A DNA stretch of 64,000 nt from Dermatemys mawii (GCA_007922305.1 ML677334.1:23667074-23731073), one strand, 5' to 3'. Numbered from the stretch's first letter, positions 1 to 12,172 are shown. Notes: generated by a model not told the origin, from the sequence alone. Program-made: numbers and translations.

Positions 1-320
1 TGTGAAAGAGAGACACCTCCCAGGAGGATATCCCTACATAAGGAGATCCATTGGTGGCACAGAGCTGCTGTTGTGGTTCCTGTACTCTGGTGCCTCGCTT
101 TGGTCAGCAGTGGGCGCTTAGCTCAAGTGTATCTAAGACCGTAGGAGATGGTGCAAGTTAGAGCAGCCTTCGGACTTAAATTGTGTGGCCCTCAAATTAG
201 TGCATCAGGTTAACGTTTGCAAAACAATGAACACTGTAAAAGATGCAGATTGTACCACATGTAGGCACTTCCAAGCTGCAGTCAGAAGCAGCATAATGCA
301 TCATAAAATAAATGTTGAAA

Positions 321-443
321 CACGAGTGCTGGGACAATTTTTATAGTGCAGTTGCTGAGAACCATTGAACCAAACTGTAAACCCATGATGAGAACCACTT
401 CAAGCTAGGGGGTGCCGCAGCACCCCTAGTTCCAGCTCCTATG
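321..443. mobile_element. Short hAT-type MITE (family A, copy 1)
   Basis: 123-base element flanked by the 8-bp direct repeat tgttgaaa (313-320 and 444-451), the TSD size of hAT transposons. Its body shares ccattgaaccaaactgtaaa and the end motif (agctcctatg) with the copy at 43780-43907. It is non-coding. Confidence 0.75.
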
Positions 444-619
444 TGTTGAAAAGACACTGGGCCACTATGTAAAATCAGTGGACACATGGCTTTCTTTTGT
501 TCTGCTTTTAAAATATATGTAAATTTGGGTTTCATGAAATGAAAGTCTGATAGCATGGAATTGGAAAAGCGGGCTCTGTGCAATCTCTCTTACTCAGCTC
601 TGCTAATTATTTATCATCA

Positions 620-1030
620 TTTGTATTACAGTAGAATGTGGAGGACACAATCGGGGACCATTGTCCTTTGGTGCTGTATTAACAAGATTAAAAAGCCAGG
701 CCCTCCTCCAAAGAACTTACAGTCTTGGTCAGTGACAAGAGACAACCCCTGGCTGGACCAAACAAGTGGATGGAATGGGGAGGAGGGAGGGTAAAGTGAC
801 AGCCATACCAGCATGTTTTTGCACAGACTAGCTCTATGCCAAGTTTAATATTCTAGCCATTATCAATTGGCAGCATTTGGTAGACATGATGGCAGAAGTG
901 AGCTTTGAGGAGAGTTCGGAGGAGGATAAGGTAACAAGCAGCTTTATGGATCTCTTCAGGGATTCTATGTCAATGCATAAAGGACAGCCAAGGGGAAAGT
1001 CCAAAGGTGGTTGGAGGAGGAAGGAGATTA
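620..1030 (+). repeat. Degraded interspersed repeat (SINE/LINE tail type)
   Basis: Contains the phrase atcggggaccattg ... caaagaacttacagtcttgg, and further on atggcagaagtgagctttgaggag. I recognise these as an old, abundant sauropsid repeat. Family assignment is uncertain. Short open frames here are repeat-derived and not genes. Confidence 0.45.
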
Positions 1031-1332
1031 ACATCAGACAGGGCTGCGCTCCCCTTGATATTCCAGTTCAGAGATTCTTTCATGATCTCCTCATAAAGTA
1101 CAGTGAAACCCTTCAAATGCTGCTCTGTTACACCCATGCAACCCCTACAAAGTCAGCAATTGCCTATTTTGCAAGCATTGTCTGATGCAATAACTTGGTG
1201 GCCACACGTTTTAAGATTTAAGATGTACATGTACTATGCAGCTGTCAGTGACAACATATGTTGTTTGACATGTAATCATGTTTACCTAAGCAATTCTGTG
1301 TAGTTGAAGTCAGGTTGCTCAGGTGTAACTAA

Positions 1333-1604
1333 GGGTACAGCTACACTACCCGCCGGATCAGTGGGTAGCTCTCGCTGTATCAGGGATCGATTTATTGCGT
1401 TTCATCATTGATCTCTGAATCAACGGCTGTACTCCACCTCAGCAGGAGGAGTAAGCAGAGTTGGTGGAGGAGTGGCTGCGGTCGACCTGCTGCTGTGGGG
1501 ACGGCTGGTAAGTTGAACTAAGATACTTTGACTTCAGCTACGCGAATAGCGTAGCTGAAGTTGCTTATCTTAGTTCGAACCTCTCCGCTAGTGTAACCCA
1601 GCCC
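1333..1604. mobile_element. Harbinger-like MITE with internal hairpin (copy 1)
   Basis: Ends gggtacagctacactac and gtgtaacccagccc form an imperfect terminal inverted repeat, flanked by TAA on both sides (1330-1332 and 1605-1607), as for PIF/Harbinger elements. A strong hairpin at 1515-1576 has inner arms acttcagctacgc / gcgtagctgaagt and outer arms gaactaagata / tatcttagttc. The design matches the element at 47345-47623. Confidence 0.65.
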
Positions 1605-3247
1605 TAAGAGTGGAACTTGGTCTGTAGCGTTAATAAGAGTTATCCAGTGTTATATGGGACTTCATCAAGTGCAAGGGTGTAACTGAAAACAGACTCTGCT
1701 CTGGAGTGTATCTATTCATATTGCTACTTTCCCATTTAGGCCACACCCTGCAGCAATTATATATTAATTTAAACCCACCCTTGAACAGTTAGTCACTAAA
1801 GCCATGCCCCAAACTGACATCACTGGAAAGTCTAATAAGACAGCAGCAGACTTCCAAACCATCCCAAGGAAAGCAAAATAATCTTCTGTTGTGCAATATC
1901 TTCTCTCTTATTTTTCAATATCATATTCTAGGAAGAACTGTTGTGGTATTTGAGTCTATTCCTAGCAAATGGCTTCTGTGATCAACAAAGCCTCATCTTC
2001 CCTCTGGCATTTAACTAGCAGCCTCAGAGGGCAGTTTATTGTTTCATTTCTCCTCAGATCTCATGAACATTATCCTCTGGAGGGTCCACTTCTGTGAGGA
2101 ACCGAGTGCTCCCACTAGGAATGGAGGATGCTGAGCACCTTGCAGGATCGAGCCCTGCATCTCCAAGTCAGAGATACCTTTTTATATATGTCTGTGTCCC
2201 CATCCCTTTGTACTTGATCAGTTCTTGGGGAGCATAATGAAGATTTAATTGTGGGTGGGGAGGGAGAGACGTGAACTTCTTTTACTTAAAAACACATTTC
2301 CTTTGTGAAGAAAACTCTGAGGAAAACCTCTTGAGATTTTGTGATTTGGATCGTTGGTATGTGAGAAATTGGAAAGCCATCACATGATTTGCATTAAAGG
2401 TGAGCAGGGAAGCTGGCCCTGAATCAGAGGAATTAGATTTTTTTCAGGAGCATGTCTGGACTGGCAGGCCTATCATCCAGAGACAGTAGGATTATATTTT
2501 TTAGTTTTGCTTTGCCTGTGACCAGTCCTACAGAAAGCGACCTTCTGGACCCAGTGAAAAATCAAATGAGTTGCAAGAGAATGGAAGAAAATAATGGGAA
2601 GTTATCAGGGAGAGACTGCTCACATTAACATGGATGATGAAGGCATGAATCTTTGTGATTGGAAACAAAAATCTCTGCCTTGGCTGGCATATGTGTTTCA
2701 GTTTTGGGTGTAACTCTTTCATGTGCACAGCTGCACTCCCCATTCCCATGGGTGGGAATGATGGGAAAAGCCTTTGATCTTGCATTCTAGGCTTACTTTG
2801 GTTACATAGTATTTATTAAGAGTGTCTAACTCCCCCAGAACTGGGTGTGAGAGATGCTCCTGGAGGAACTGCCCTCTGGAACCCTGTGATTATAGCAACT
2901 TGTTAGTTTCCCCCTGACAGGTGCAGACAAGTTGGTTAAAAAATAATTTTAGCAAAGTGAAACCTACCCAGTGTCAGTTTGCACAATGGGCCTGCACCAT
3001 GGAGGCTTGTTTTCCTTTTCTGAAGATGGTGGTTTTCCTTTTTTTCCCAAAACATGCAATCTGTTTGAATGGCAGATGACTTTTTCCCTCTTGCTTTTGC
3101 CATTCTATGTCAACAGTAGCTGAACACGTAAGACATGGAACAATTTAACATCAGTTTAATGCCTCTACCTTTTTTTCCTCTGTCATCCAAAACCCCTTGA
3201 AGTCAGTATGAGGTGGTGGAGGGAACTCTTTCCCTTGACTCCAATGG
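1605..3247. other. Intergenic stretch, no feature recognised
   Basis: About 1.6 kb without a recognisable gene, exon or named repeat on either strand. Short open frames lack codon bias and homology that I can identify. Confidence 0.5.
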
Positions 3248-3860
3248 ACACTGGAACAAGAACAAATGGATATAAACTGTCCAGCAAGAAGTTTAGTCTT
3301 GAAATTAGCGAAGGTTTCTAACCATCAGAGGAGTGAAGTCCTGGAACAGCCTTCCAAGGGAAGCAGTGGGGGCAAAAGACATATCTGGCTTCAAGATTAA
3401 GCTTAATAAGTTTATGGAGGGATGGCATGATGGGATAGCCTAATTTTGGCAATTAATTGATTTTTGACTATTAGCAGTAAATATGCCCAATGGCCTGTGA
3501 TGGATGTTAGATGGGGTGGGATCTGAGTTACTACACACAATTCTTTTCTGGGTGTCTTGCCACATACTCAGGATTTAGATGATTGCCATATCTGAGGTAG
3601 GGAAGGAATTTTCCTCCAGGGCAGACTGGCAGAGGTCCTGGGTTTTTTTGCCTTCCTCTGCAGCATGGGGCAGTCACTTGCTGGAGGATTTTCTGCACCT
3701 TGAAGTCTTTAAACCATGATTTTAGGACTTCAATAGCTCAGACATAGGTTAGGGGTTGATTATAGGAGTGGATGGGTGAGATTCTGTGGCCTGCATTGTG
3801 CAGGAGGTCAGACTAGATGATCATAAGGGTCCCTTCTGACCTTAAAGTCTATGAGTATAA
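3248..3860 (+). mobile_element. CR1 LINE, 3' end (sense)
   Basis: A 5'-truncated CR1 3' region. Diagnostic phrases include ttttcctccagggcagactg, ccttcctctgcagcatgggg, acttcaatagctcagac and gtcagactagatgatcat, ending ggtcccttctgaccttaaag then tctatgag, the CR1 terminal motif. It has no coding capacity. Confidence 0.9.
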
Positions 3861-5615
3861 GGTATTGGTGCTGATCCTGAATTCCTTGTACAATCAAAGT
3901 TCCCTTTGACTGAAACCTCCAGCATTCTGCGCTTCTGACGGAACTGACCGTAGATTTTGATAGTTTCAAAGAAGCAGTGCCAGCCTTCCCAGTGATTCCC
4001 TTTCTCCTGCACTCCTCTGTGATTTGTTAAATACTCTGCATGGTTCCAGAGCTTGGTGAATAAAAAAAAAAATCTGGATTTTTCATTGATTGAAATATTT
4101 TTTAAATGTAGGCAAGCTTGTATACAAACTAGGTGCAGAGTTCAGGCTCCTGACAAGCAGCCAGGCCTTTGGTGCTGAAGAGGTTATGTACCACTTCCTT
4201 CATCAGCCAGAGGAGTCCCTGTTGAGCACTGTGAGATAATGCTCTTCCCCAAAGAGATTTTTGTTTAAAGAAACCTTTCAGTCTCTGAAGTGTTGCACAT
4301 ATGATTTTATTTGTCCTGTAGAAACTGGAGAGCAGAGGTGCTTGGGACACTACCTGTGGGTTTCAGAGAAGTTGTATCCTATTCATTCAGTTCTATGCAA
4401 GTGTGCTGCAGAAACTGGGCATCACAGCAGTGAGCTAATGAAAACCTACATTTGCGTATTGGCTCTGTTTTTTTTTTTAAATGGAAAAAAAAAACCACCC
4501 CAGCCATTTCCCCCCTTAAAAACACAGAATCAGACCTAGATACTGATGAAGTCAATTGGAGTTTGGCATCTCCAAGGAAGGCAAGATCAGGCCCCTAATT
4601 TCTCTGCTTGCAAACAAGCCACTTTGTAATTAGTCTGGTCCTATCAAAGTCCATTCTGGGTTTTGAAGGAAAGGAGGATAGCTTAACCCCGTGTCCACCA
4701 CTGAGGCTTGGATCAAACTCCTTCTGTGTAAAACACATGATATACAGTGTTGTGTGTCATCCATCATTCAGCCACACTCAGCAGCTTTTCGGAGTGTAAC
4801 AAAAGTGCTTCAGGCACAGGTGTCTCCCAAGCTACATTAATTGCTGAAAGCTGCTTCCCGAGCATAATTGTCCTGTGCCTTCTTCGATGAGCTGGCGCTG
4901 CAGCCCTGGCTAACTTGAATGGCTGTAAATGAAGTACTCTGCCTTCAGCGGCACATGTTTTATGTATGGCATCTGACTTATGAAGACTACACCCAGCAGG
5001 AACCATTCAGAGAGAGAAAGAGAAAAGTTTGATAAATCTACGTGGGGGTTGTTTTTCACATTTTCTTTTTATTAGAGAGGGACAAAAACTAGAACCTCAA
5101 ATTCAAACCCCTTTGAAGCTCAATTTGAGTCCAAATTCTGCCACCGTTGTCATGTGAGAATGACAGGGAATCAGAGAAAGGATCACTTTCTTCTAAGACT
5201 GAATGAGGAGCTTTAGAATAAAGCTTTGCTGTACACATCTTCTAACTGGTGCCAAAAGTAGAAGAGGATCCTTTCCCAATTATGGGTTGGATGTGTCTGC
5301 AGTCTCACAAAAAACAAACAAACAAACAATTCTCATGAGATTCTGGCACAAGATAAATTGGGATTTACCCAATTCAAAATGGCAGCAGTCTTGTGTGGTC
5401 CGGGGATCTTATGATCTTATAAGGCCATTTTGGGTTGAAATTTTATGAGACCAGCTCGTGAGATTGTAGTACTATGTTTTTCAGTACCAAATCCAAACTT
5501 AATCCGCAGTATCAGCAAAAAGTGTCAATAACTCTGTGCCGGGAGAGGAAGACATTGGCTAGTCCTTACATATGCATCTTACCTGAATGAGGTGCATAAT
5601 GTTCTGCAAGCCCTC
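3861..5615. other. Intergenic stretch with one repeat scrap
   Basis: A short repeat scrap occurs at 4525-4596 (atactgatgaagtcaattgg ... gatcaggcccc). The interval 4770-5010 looks unique and low in repeats (see findings). No exon was recognised. An AAACAAAC-type run lies at 5309-5328. Confidence 0.45.
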
Positions 5616-6600
5616 TGTGACACATGACCAGAAAGGGTTAAAACATCCTGCAATATAAATAACCCTCAAAAGACGTGTGGGGAGATAATGTTTGTGTTTC
5701 TGTGTATTTAACTATGTATGAGTAGGGTCGTCAGTGCAATCAACAGTCCCTGTCTATGCTGTATTCTGATAATTCAGAAGTCAAAAAACATACTATCATT
5801 TAAATGAATTGTAAACATGGGATATCTCGGTATTCATCTCTCTTTGAAATGTACTGTGAATGATGGAGGAACAAGCAAAATGCCTTATGTTAATTTTATA
5901 GCTAAGTACTGTGATGTACCTCCTTCAAAGTCATGCTAATTCCCTTTTGAACTCCAACTTGTCAAAAGACATGAAATTGTATAAAAGCTCCTTGGGTTCT
6001 CATTCTGTTATCTCAGATCTGCTTATGCTTTATCAGGGGAAGTTTGAATCGCAAGACTGAGGTCCCAGTTATGCTGGTACCCTTGAATGTGACATTTGGA
6101 CATTGGACTATAAACTATGAACTATTTCTGAAAGAACTCTGCAACAACAAAGCTCACCATCTCTGCTATGAATCTACATCTAAATGAATTGAATGCATGC
6201 CTGTATGTATACTGATCTTTTAACCATATTCTCTCTTGTTTTCTAATAAATTTTAGTTTAGTTAATAAGAATTGGCTGTAGGATGTAGTTGGGTAAGATC
6301 TGGAATATTCAATAACTTGGGAGGTAATGTGTCTGATCCTTTGGGAGTGGTAGAACCTTTTCTTTATATGATGAAGTAAGATTTACAGAAATTTTCATCA
6401 TATTTAATGCGGGTACCTGTATGGAGGCCTGAGGCTGGATCACTTTAAGGGAACTGTGTTGTTTGGATTTCTGAGTAACCAGTAAGGTAATAAAGAAGCT
6501 GTTTATGCTGTCTTGGGAAATGTAAGTATTGGAATATCCACCAGCTTTATCGTGATAGTCTGCCCCATTCTTTGCATTTCACCCTAACTGAGTGACCACA
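5616..6600 (+). mobile_element. LTR-type element (probable solo LTR plus leader)
   Basis: Starts TGTGACACATG. A TATA box (tataaaag) is at about 5979-5986 and a poly(A) signal (aataaa) at about 6245-6250, in the order expected of a U3-R-U5 LTR. It ends ...gtgaccaca at 6600. TGGCGCCC follows 2 bases later (6603-6610), resembling a tRNA-Lys-type primer binding site. An alternative right end is ctcaca at 6630. I find no matching TSD and no coding region, so this is an old remnant. Confidence 0.5.
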
Positions 6601-7019
6601 GCTGGCGCCCCAGTAGAACCCTCCCTCACATTAATTCCTTAAATTCAATGGAAAATGAAACAGTCAAGGAGACCCAGGATTCTCCTTTCAGTGTGGGCTC
6701 CTCCACTGTGGTTCTCACACCTCCTCCATCATGCTTTCAGTCTTCCCAGACTACTCCCTTCAGAGTAAATGAGCAGGATGCCCATTACTTCAGTGGAGCT
6801 GGACTTGGTTGTACCAGAGCTGAACTGGGTCTTGTATCTTTTTATTCTGGAACAGTCACATCCTGCTGACCACATTTATACAGTAGTTTAAAAGTGACAA
6901 TGTAGGATATCTACAGAAGCAGAGGACATTATGGGGACTGCTAATATTTTCCTGCTTTGAAAGACTAGTAATTTAAAGACAATCCCTAACTTTTAACTTA
7001 TTAAAAAATACTTTTCTTG

Positions 7020-7767
7020 GTAGGAATTATATCACTGAGGGAGGGAAAAAAAACATAGACAAAGAGATTTCTGAGCATCCCTCCCTCCACAGGGCCTGGA
7101 GGTGACTGATAGAGACTATTCTACTGTTAACAATAATGGGATAGTTAGGGAACCTGTGCATTCCAGCAGGAAGCACTGACTGCTGGTACCAACTAGCCAT
7201 GCTCTTTCCATAAGGCACTGGTCTAGGTAAAACAAATGTATTAATTACAGATAGATTTTAAGTGATTACAAGTAATGAGGCATAAAAGACAGAATTGGTT
7301 ACAATATAAAAGTAAAAGTAAAACACAACTAATACTCAACTAGCTAAGTGAATTAAAAACAAAAATTTCTCTCACCACATGATTCAGCAATCTTACTGTC
7401 TGAATCTCTTTCAGATAGGATTCCTCCTCAGTTCAAAGCTGTCTCTTTTCTTCAGGTGTTGGGGCTGCTGTGGATAGAGAGAAAGGCCGGGGTATTCTGG
7501 GGTGTCTATTCTGCTTTTGTATAATTCTCTTTTGAGAATCATTTCCCAGCTGAGTTCAGGAGATACAAAGTCCACACGGATGGGAACCTCAAGCTGTTCT
7601 TTGTGAAAATGTAGATTTCTTGCTCACATTCTCTTTCCTGCCAAAGAATGGCCACTTAACCAGGTGACAGCTCATTTGATTTTGTTGACATCTGGCTGAG
7701 GTATCAGTTTGCCTTTTGTCTGAGGAACTGGTTTGTGGCTGCTTTTCTAAACTTGGAACATGTCTCA
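7020..7767 (-). mobile_element. Antisense LTR remnant, 3' part
   Basis: Resembles the complement of a sauropsid retroelement LTR (phrases such as catgctctttccataaggca, ttttaagtgattacaagtaa). It appears to resume at about 10036-10220 after the CR1 insertion. No coding sequence is present. Recognition is from memory of repeat families. Confidence 0.4.
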
Positions 7768-10035
7768 GTAATGAAATGGAAGGGACCTTGAGAGATCATC
7801 TAATCTAGTCCCTTGCACTGATGTCAGGGCTAAGTATTATCTAGACCACCCCTGACAGGTGTTTGTCTAACCTGCTCTTAAAAATCTCCAGTGATGAAAA
7901 TTCCACAACCTCCCCGAGGCAATTTATTTTAGTGTTTACTTACCCTGACAGGAAATTTTTCTTCATGTCCATCCTAAACCACCCTTGCTGCAATTTAAGT
8001 CCATTGCTGCTTGTCTTATCCTCAGAGGTTAATGAGAGAAAGTTACCTACCTTCTCCTTGTAACAACCTTTTATGTAACCTTCTTGCAACAAAAACTTGA
8101 AAACTGTTATCCTGCCCCTTCTCAGTTTTCTCTTCTCCAGACTAAACAAACCCAATTTTTTCAATCTTCCCTCATAGATCATATTTTCTAGACCTTTAAA
8201 TCATTTTTGTTGTTCTGCTCTGGACTGTCTCTAATTTGTCCACATCTTTCCTGAAAAGTGAGACACAGAATTGGACACAATACTCTGGTTAAGACCTAAT
8301 CAGTGTGGAGGAGAGCGGAAGAATTACTTCATGTGTCTTGCTTGCAACACACCTCATGTTTGGTTTATTTGCAACAGTTATTACACTGTTGAATCATCTG
8401 TAGCTTGTGATACACTATAACCCCCCAGATTCCTTTTTGCAGTGCTTCTTCCTTGACGGTCATTTCCCATTTTGTATGCATGCAACTAATCGTTCCTTCC
8501 TAAGTCAAGTACTTTGCATTTGTCCTTTCTGAATTTCATCCTATTTACTTAGACCATTTTTCCAGTTTGTCCAGATCATTTTGAATTTTAATCGTATCCT
8601 CCAAAGCACTTGCAACCCCTTCAAGCTTGGTCTCATCTACAAACTTTGTGTACTCTCTATGCCATTATCTAAATCATTGATGAAGACATTGAACAGAACT
8701 GGATCTAGAACCAATCCCTGCAGGAACCCACTCAATATGTCCTTCCAACATGACTGTTAACTACTCTCTGGGAACTATTTTCCAAAACAGTTATGCACCC
8801 TTATAGTAGCTCCATCTAGGCTATATTTCCCTATTTTTTTTATAAACTCATACAAGATAGTATCAAAAGTCTTACTGAAGTCAAGCTGTATTACATCTGT
8901 CTACCACTTTTCCACATCTACAAGGCTTGTTACCCTGTCAGAGAAAGCTATCAGGTTAGTTTAACATGAGTTGTTCTTGACAAATCCATGCTGACTGTTA
9001 TAGCACCTTATTATCTTCTAGGTGTTTGCAAATTGATTGTTTAATTATTTGCTCCATTATCTTTCTGGGTACAAAAGTTAATCTGATTGGTCTGTAATTC
9101 CCTAAGTTATCCTTATTCCCTTTTAATAGATTGGTACTACATTTGCCCTTTCCCCACTTCTCTTGAATGTCTTCCATGACTTTTCAAAGATAATTGTTAA
9201 TGGCTCAGAGATCTCCTCAGTCAGCTCCTTGAGTATCCTAGGATGCATTTCATCAGGCCCTGGTGATTTGAACACATCTAACTTGTCTAAGTAATTTTTA
9301 ATTTGTTTTTTCCCTATTTTAGCCTCTGATCCCTACCTCATTTTCACTGTCATTCACTATGTTAGACATCCAATCACTACTGACCTTTTTGGTGAAAACT
9401 GAAACAAAGAAGTCATTAAGTCATTTCCACATTTTCTGTTGTTGTTCCCCCTCCTTCCCCTCTATTGAGTAATGGGCCTACCCTGTTCTTGGTCTTCCTT
9501 TTGCTTCTAATGTATTTGTAGAATGTTTTTTTGTTACCCTTTATGTCTCTACGTAGTTTAATCAGGTTTTGTGCCTTGGCCTTCTTTCTAATTTTGTCCC
9601 TACGTACTTGTGTTGTTTATATTCATCCTTTGTAATTTGATTTACTTTCCACTTTTTATAGGACTGTTTTCTGAGTTTTAGATAATTGAAGATCTGGTTA
9701 AGCCAGGGTGGTCTCTTGCCATGCTTCCTATCTTTCCTAGGCAGTGGGATAGTTTGCTCTTGTGCCCTTAATAATGTCTCTTTGAAAAACTGCCAACTCT
9801 CTTGAACTGGTTTTCTCCTTTGATTTGCTTCCCATGGGACCTTACCTACAAACTCCCTGAATTTGCTGAAGTCTGCCTTCTTGAAATCCATTATCATTAT
9901 TGTACTGTTTTCCCTCCTACCATTCCTTAGAATCATGAACTCTCATTTCATGATCACTTTCACCTAAGATGCCTTCCACTTTCAGATTCTCAACCATTTG
10001 TCAAAAACAAATCTAGAACAGTCTCCTTCCTGACA
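7768..10035 (-). mobile_element. CR1 LINE, long antisense copy (about 2.3 kb)
   Basis: The 3' UTR is at the left (ggaagggaccttgagagatc, tctaatctagtcccttgcac), then the reverse-transcriptase region in complement (gacaaatccatgctgactgt, catcaggccctggtgatttg), then the upstream ORF2 part at 9562-9936. It is 5'-truncated near 10035, typical of target-primed insertion. Many substitutions show that it is inactive. Confidence 0.88.
9562..9936 (-). pseudogene. CR1 ORF2 fragment between endonuclease and RT domains
   Basis: A 124-codon open stretch on the minus strand. It reads [20 protein letters not shown], then [37 protein letters not shown] and [16 protein letters not shown]. This is the conserved CR1-clade linker (DFR-ANF--FRELLG--PW; QESW--FKD-LL-AQE; RPAWMN; L--KKE-Y--WK-G--T-EEY). 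In the intact protein it joins the AP-endonuclease to the reverse transcriptase. The reading frame is lost on both sides. It is a retrotransposon relic, not a host gene. Confidence 0.85.
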
Positions 10036-10220
10036 TACAGTAATTCCCTACTCTCATAGAGTATAATCTCATAACTTTACATATAATGTTGCCACAGATA
10101 TTTTCCAGGATGATAATGGTCAGCAAATTATGAGTTTTCAAGGGATACCTCACAAGATATACTTTGTACAAAATTTATCATAGTCTTGTAAAAGGGGTGA
10201 ACATAGGGGTACAGATTGTC
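10036..10220 (-). mobile_element. Antisense LTR remnant, 5' part
   Basis: Right-hand piece of the LTR seen at 7020-7767. Phrases caggatgataatggtcagca, gggatacctcacaagatata and ggggtacagattgtca match the start of that LTR family in complement. The CR1 lies exactly between the two pieces. Confidence 0.4.
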
Positions 10221-10221
10221 A

Positions 10222-10330
10222 TGGCTAGGCACAGTACATATACAAGACAGTCCCTGCGCTGAAGAGTTTACAATCTAAACAGAGAAAAGAAAAGAAGAGA
10301 AGAATTATTATCCCCATTTATACACACATA
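10222..10330 (-). repeat. MIR/CORE-type SINE fragment
   Basis: Contains ctaggcacagtaca, acagtccctgcgctgaagag and tttacaatctaaac, then tattatccccattta. This is the common sauropsid MIR-type SINE body in complement. It directly abuts the LTR end. Confidence 0.65.
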
Positions 10331-10350
10331 GTCTGGGTTTAATTATGTAG

Positions 10351-11014
10351 TGTGACAAAGCTCCAAGTTTGTACTCATGGGTCCTGTGCTTCCTGGCAGA
10401 TTTAGGGGCCTCAGAAACTTATCTAGGCCCCAGAGTGACCTCCCTTTCTCAGTATAATTGGCAAGAGTCACCACCTAGTGAGTTACTGTCATCACAGGCC
10501 AGTATGGAAGGTGGAAAGAGCAGGGGGGAGCCCAGGCCCACCCTCTACTCCGGGCTCCAGCCCAGGGACCCTAATAGTATCAGCTAAGATGGCTGACCTT
10601 TTATCCACAAAACACAATACAATTCCCTGGGCTACTTCCCCACAGCAGTCCCTGCTTCTTCAAACTCCACTTCACCCTTACCTCAGGGCCTCCTTCCTTC
10701 TGGATGATATGTTGTCCACCACTCAGTCTCACCAACAGCACAACCTCCTTCCACAGCTCCTGACACCCACAGCCCACTTGACTAACTGGGAGGTTTTTAT
10801 CTGGGTTCAGCCAGTCCCTGATTGGTTTCAGGTGTCCCAATTAGGCTAGCTGTTTCTACTCCTTTCTAGAAGGTTCTTAATTGGCCCCAGGTGTCTTGAT
10901 TGGTCTGGAGTAGCCTTTGTTTGGCTATCCAGGGAACAAGGACCTGCACATCCTGAGACTAATATACCTGCCTTCCAGCACTCTCCTATATCCCTCTGGT
11001 CTGACTCCGTCACA
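10351..11014. mobile_element. Solo LTR with 4-bp TSD
   Basis: 664-base unit from TGTGACAAAGCTCC to CTGACTCCGTCACA, with inverted ends TGTGAC / GTCACA. It is flanked by the direct repeat gtag at 10347-10350 and 11015-11018. The size, TG...CA ends and 4-bp TSD fit a solo LTR. The orientation is not certain. Overlapping open frames of up to 123 codons are non-genic. Confidence 0.75.
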
Positions 11015-12110
11015 GTAGCTATTCATCTGGGCCCCAACTGCCATTGAAAGACTAACACACCTCATAGGAGCACTTAGCACCTTCCTGGATTAAGTTACAA
11101 GAAGGTGTATGAAGGAATTTAGGATTAATTATATAGGGACCAATCCTACAAGGTGCTGAACATCTGTTGTGAGGTCCTGATTGCCTTTTAACTCCATCTG
11201 AAGAAAAGTTGGAATTGACAGTCCTCAGCTCTTTGCTGCATTGGGCCCAAAGAAAGTGGTGTATTATAATGGTCTCTACTAAGACTGCTGCAGTTGATGG
11301 TCAGTTTCTATTTCTGTCACAAACTTCCATTTTCAGAATTACCACTTGATCATCTGTGGTCAGGAATGGCAATCAGGAAAGAGGGGATCAGTTGGATTTA
11401 CTTGTATCCTGCTGTGGAAGAAGTGGTTTTAAAATAGAAGATTTTTTTCCTCAAACCTGATCTAATATTGTGAGGTTTGTGGATGAGACCAAATCAAATT
11501 CCAAACCCCGCATGGTTTGCCCATCCCTCCTATTTACTGTATAGAATTTGGATGCTAATAATGGGATCTTGAATACTGTCACTGTACTCAGTAAAATGGA
11601 ATAGAATTTCTACTGTAACTCACAAGAGACAGATTATTTCACTAACCATTTAAATGCAGCCATTTCTGGGGTGGAATATGGTGCACATTTTTACTCAGAA
11701 CAGCCAACCACATAGTAGTTTAGGACAAGTGAAAAATAATGTATTAGTACAAGAATGTAAATATACTGTACACGAATACTACAACTGAAATGCAGCCAGG
11801 ACAATTGACCAAACAAAACTTACCTAGTCATTACATTGATCACTTTGTTTTTATGTGTGTCACTTCTTACTTCTTCTGTCCGTAACTTGTTAGTCTTTTT
11901 AGGTGGCTTCAGGTCAGGGATTGTGTCTGTATAATGCCTAGCACATTTTGGGTGTTTGTGCAATGTAAATAATAATTAATAATCATTTTATTTTTATAGC
12001 ATATCCTTTGTAGCCAAAACACACAGATAGCTACGCAACAGAATACTGACCAAATGCAATAAAATAAAAACACTGCAAAATACCACCCATTTAAAATATA
12101 AACACTTATT
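11015..12110. other. Intergenic stretch with a SINE tail
   Basis: Mostly unassigned. Positions about 11890-11985 (gtcagggattgtgtctgt ... gcctagcacattttgg) look like the 3' tail of a MIR-type SINE. No host exon was recognised. Confidence 0.5.
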
Positions 12111-12113
12111 AGC

Positions 12114-12172
12114 CTGGTCCTCAGCTAGTGTAATTAGTGTAGATCCACTGAAGTCACTAGCTGAGGATCTGA
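12114..12172. repeat. Short palindromic repeat (gtcctcagctagtgtaa family)
   Basis: Left arm ctggtcctcagctagtgtaa and right arm tcactagctgaggatctg are near inverted copies. Related hairpins occur at 25609-25694, 38453-38530 and 49288-49370. Probably a small MITE. Confidence 0.5.

Noticed and set aside
877..1185. 102-codon open frame with an acidic Glu/Ser-rich start
   Set aside because: The sequence matches an abundant interspersed repeat by phrase, and no conserved protein is recognised.
10478..10849. 123-codon plus-strand open frame
   Set aside because: Lies wholly inside the solo LTR at 10351-11014 and has no retroelement protein motif.
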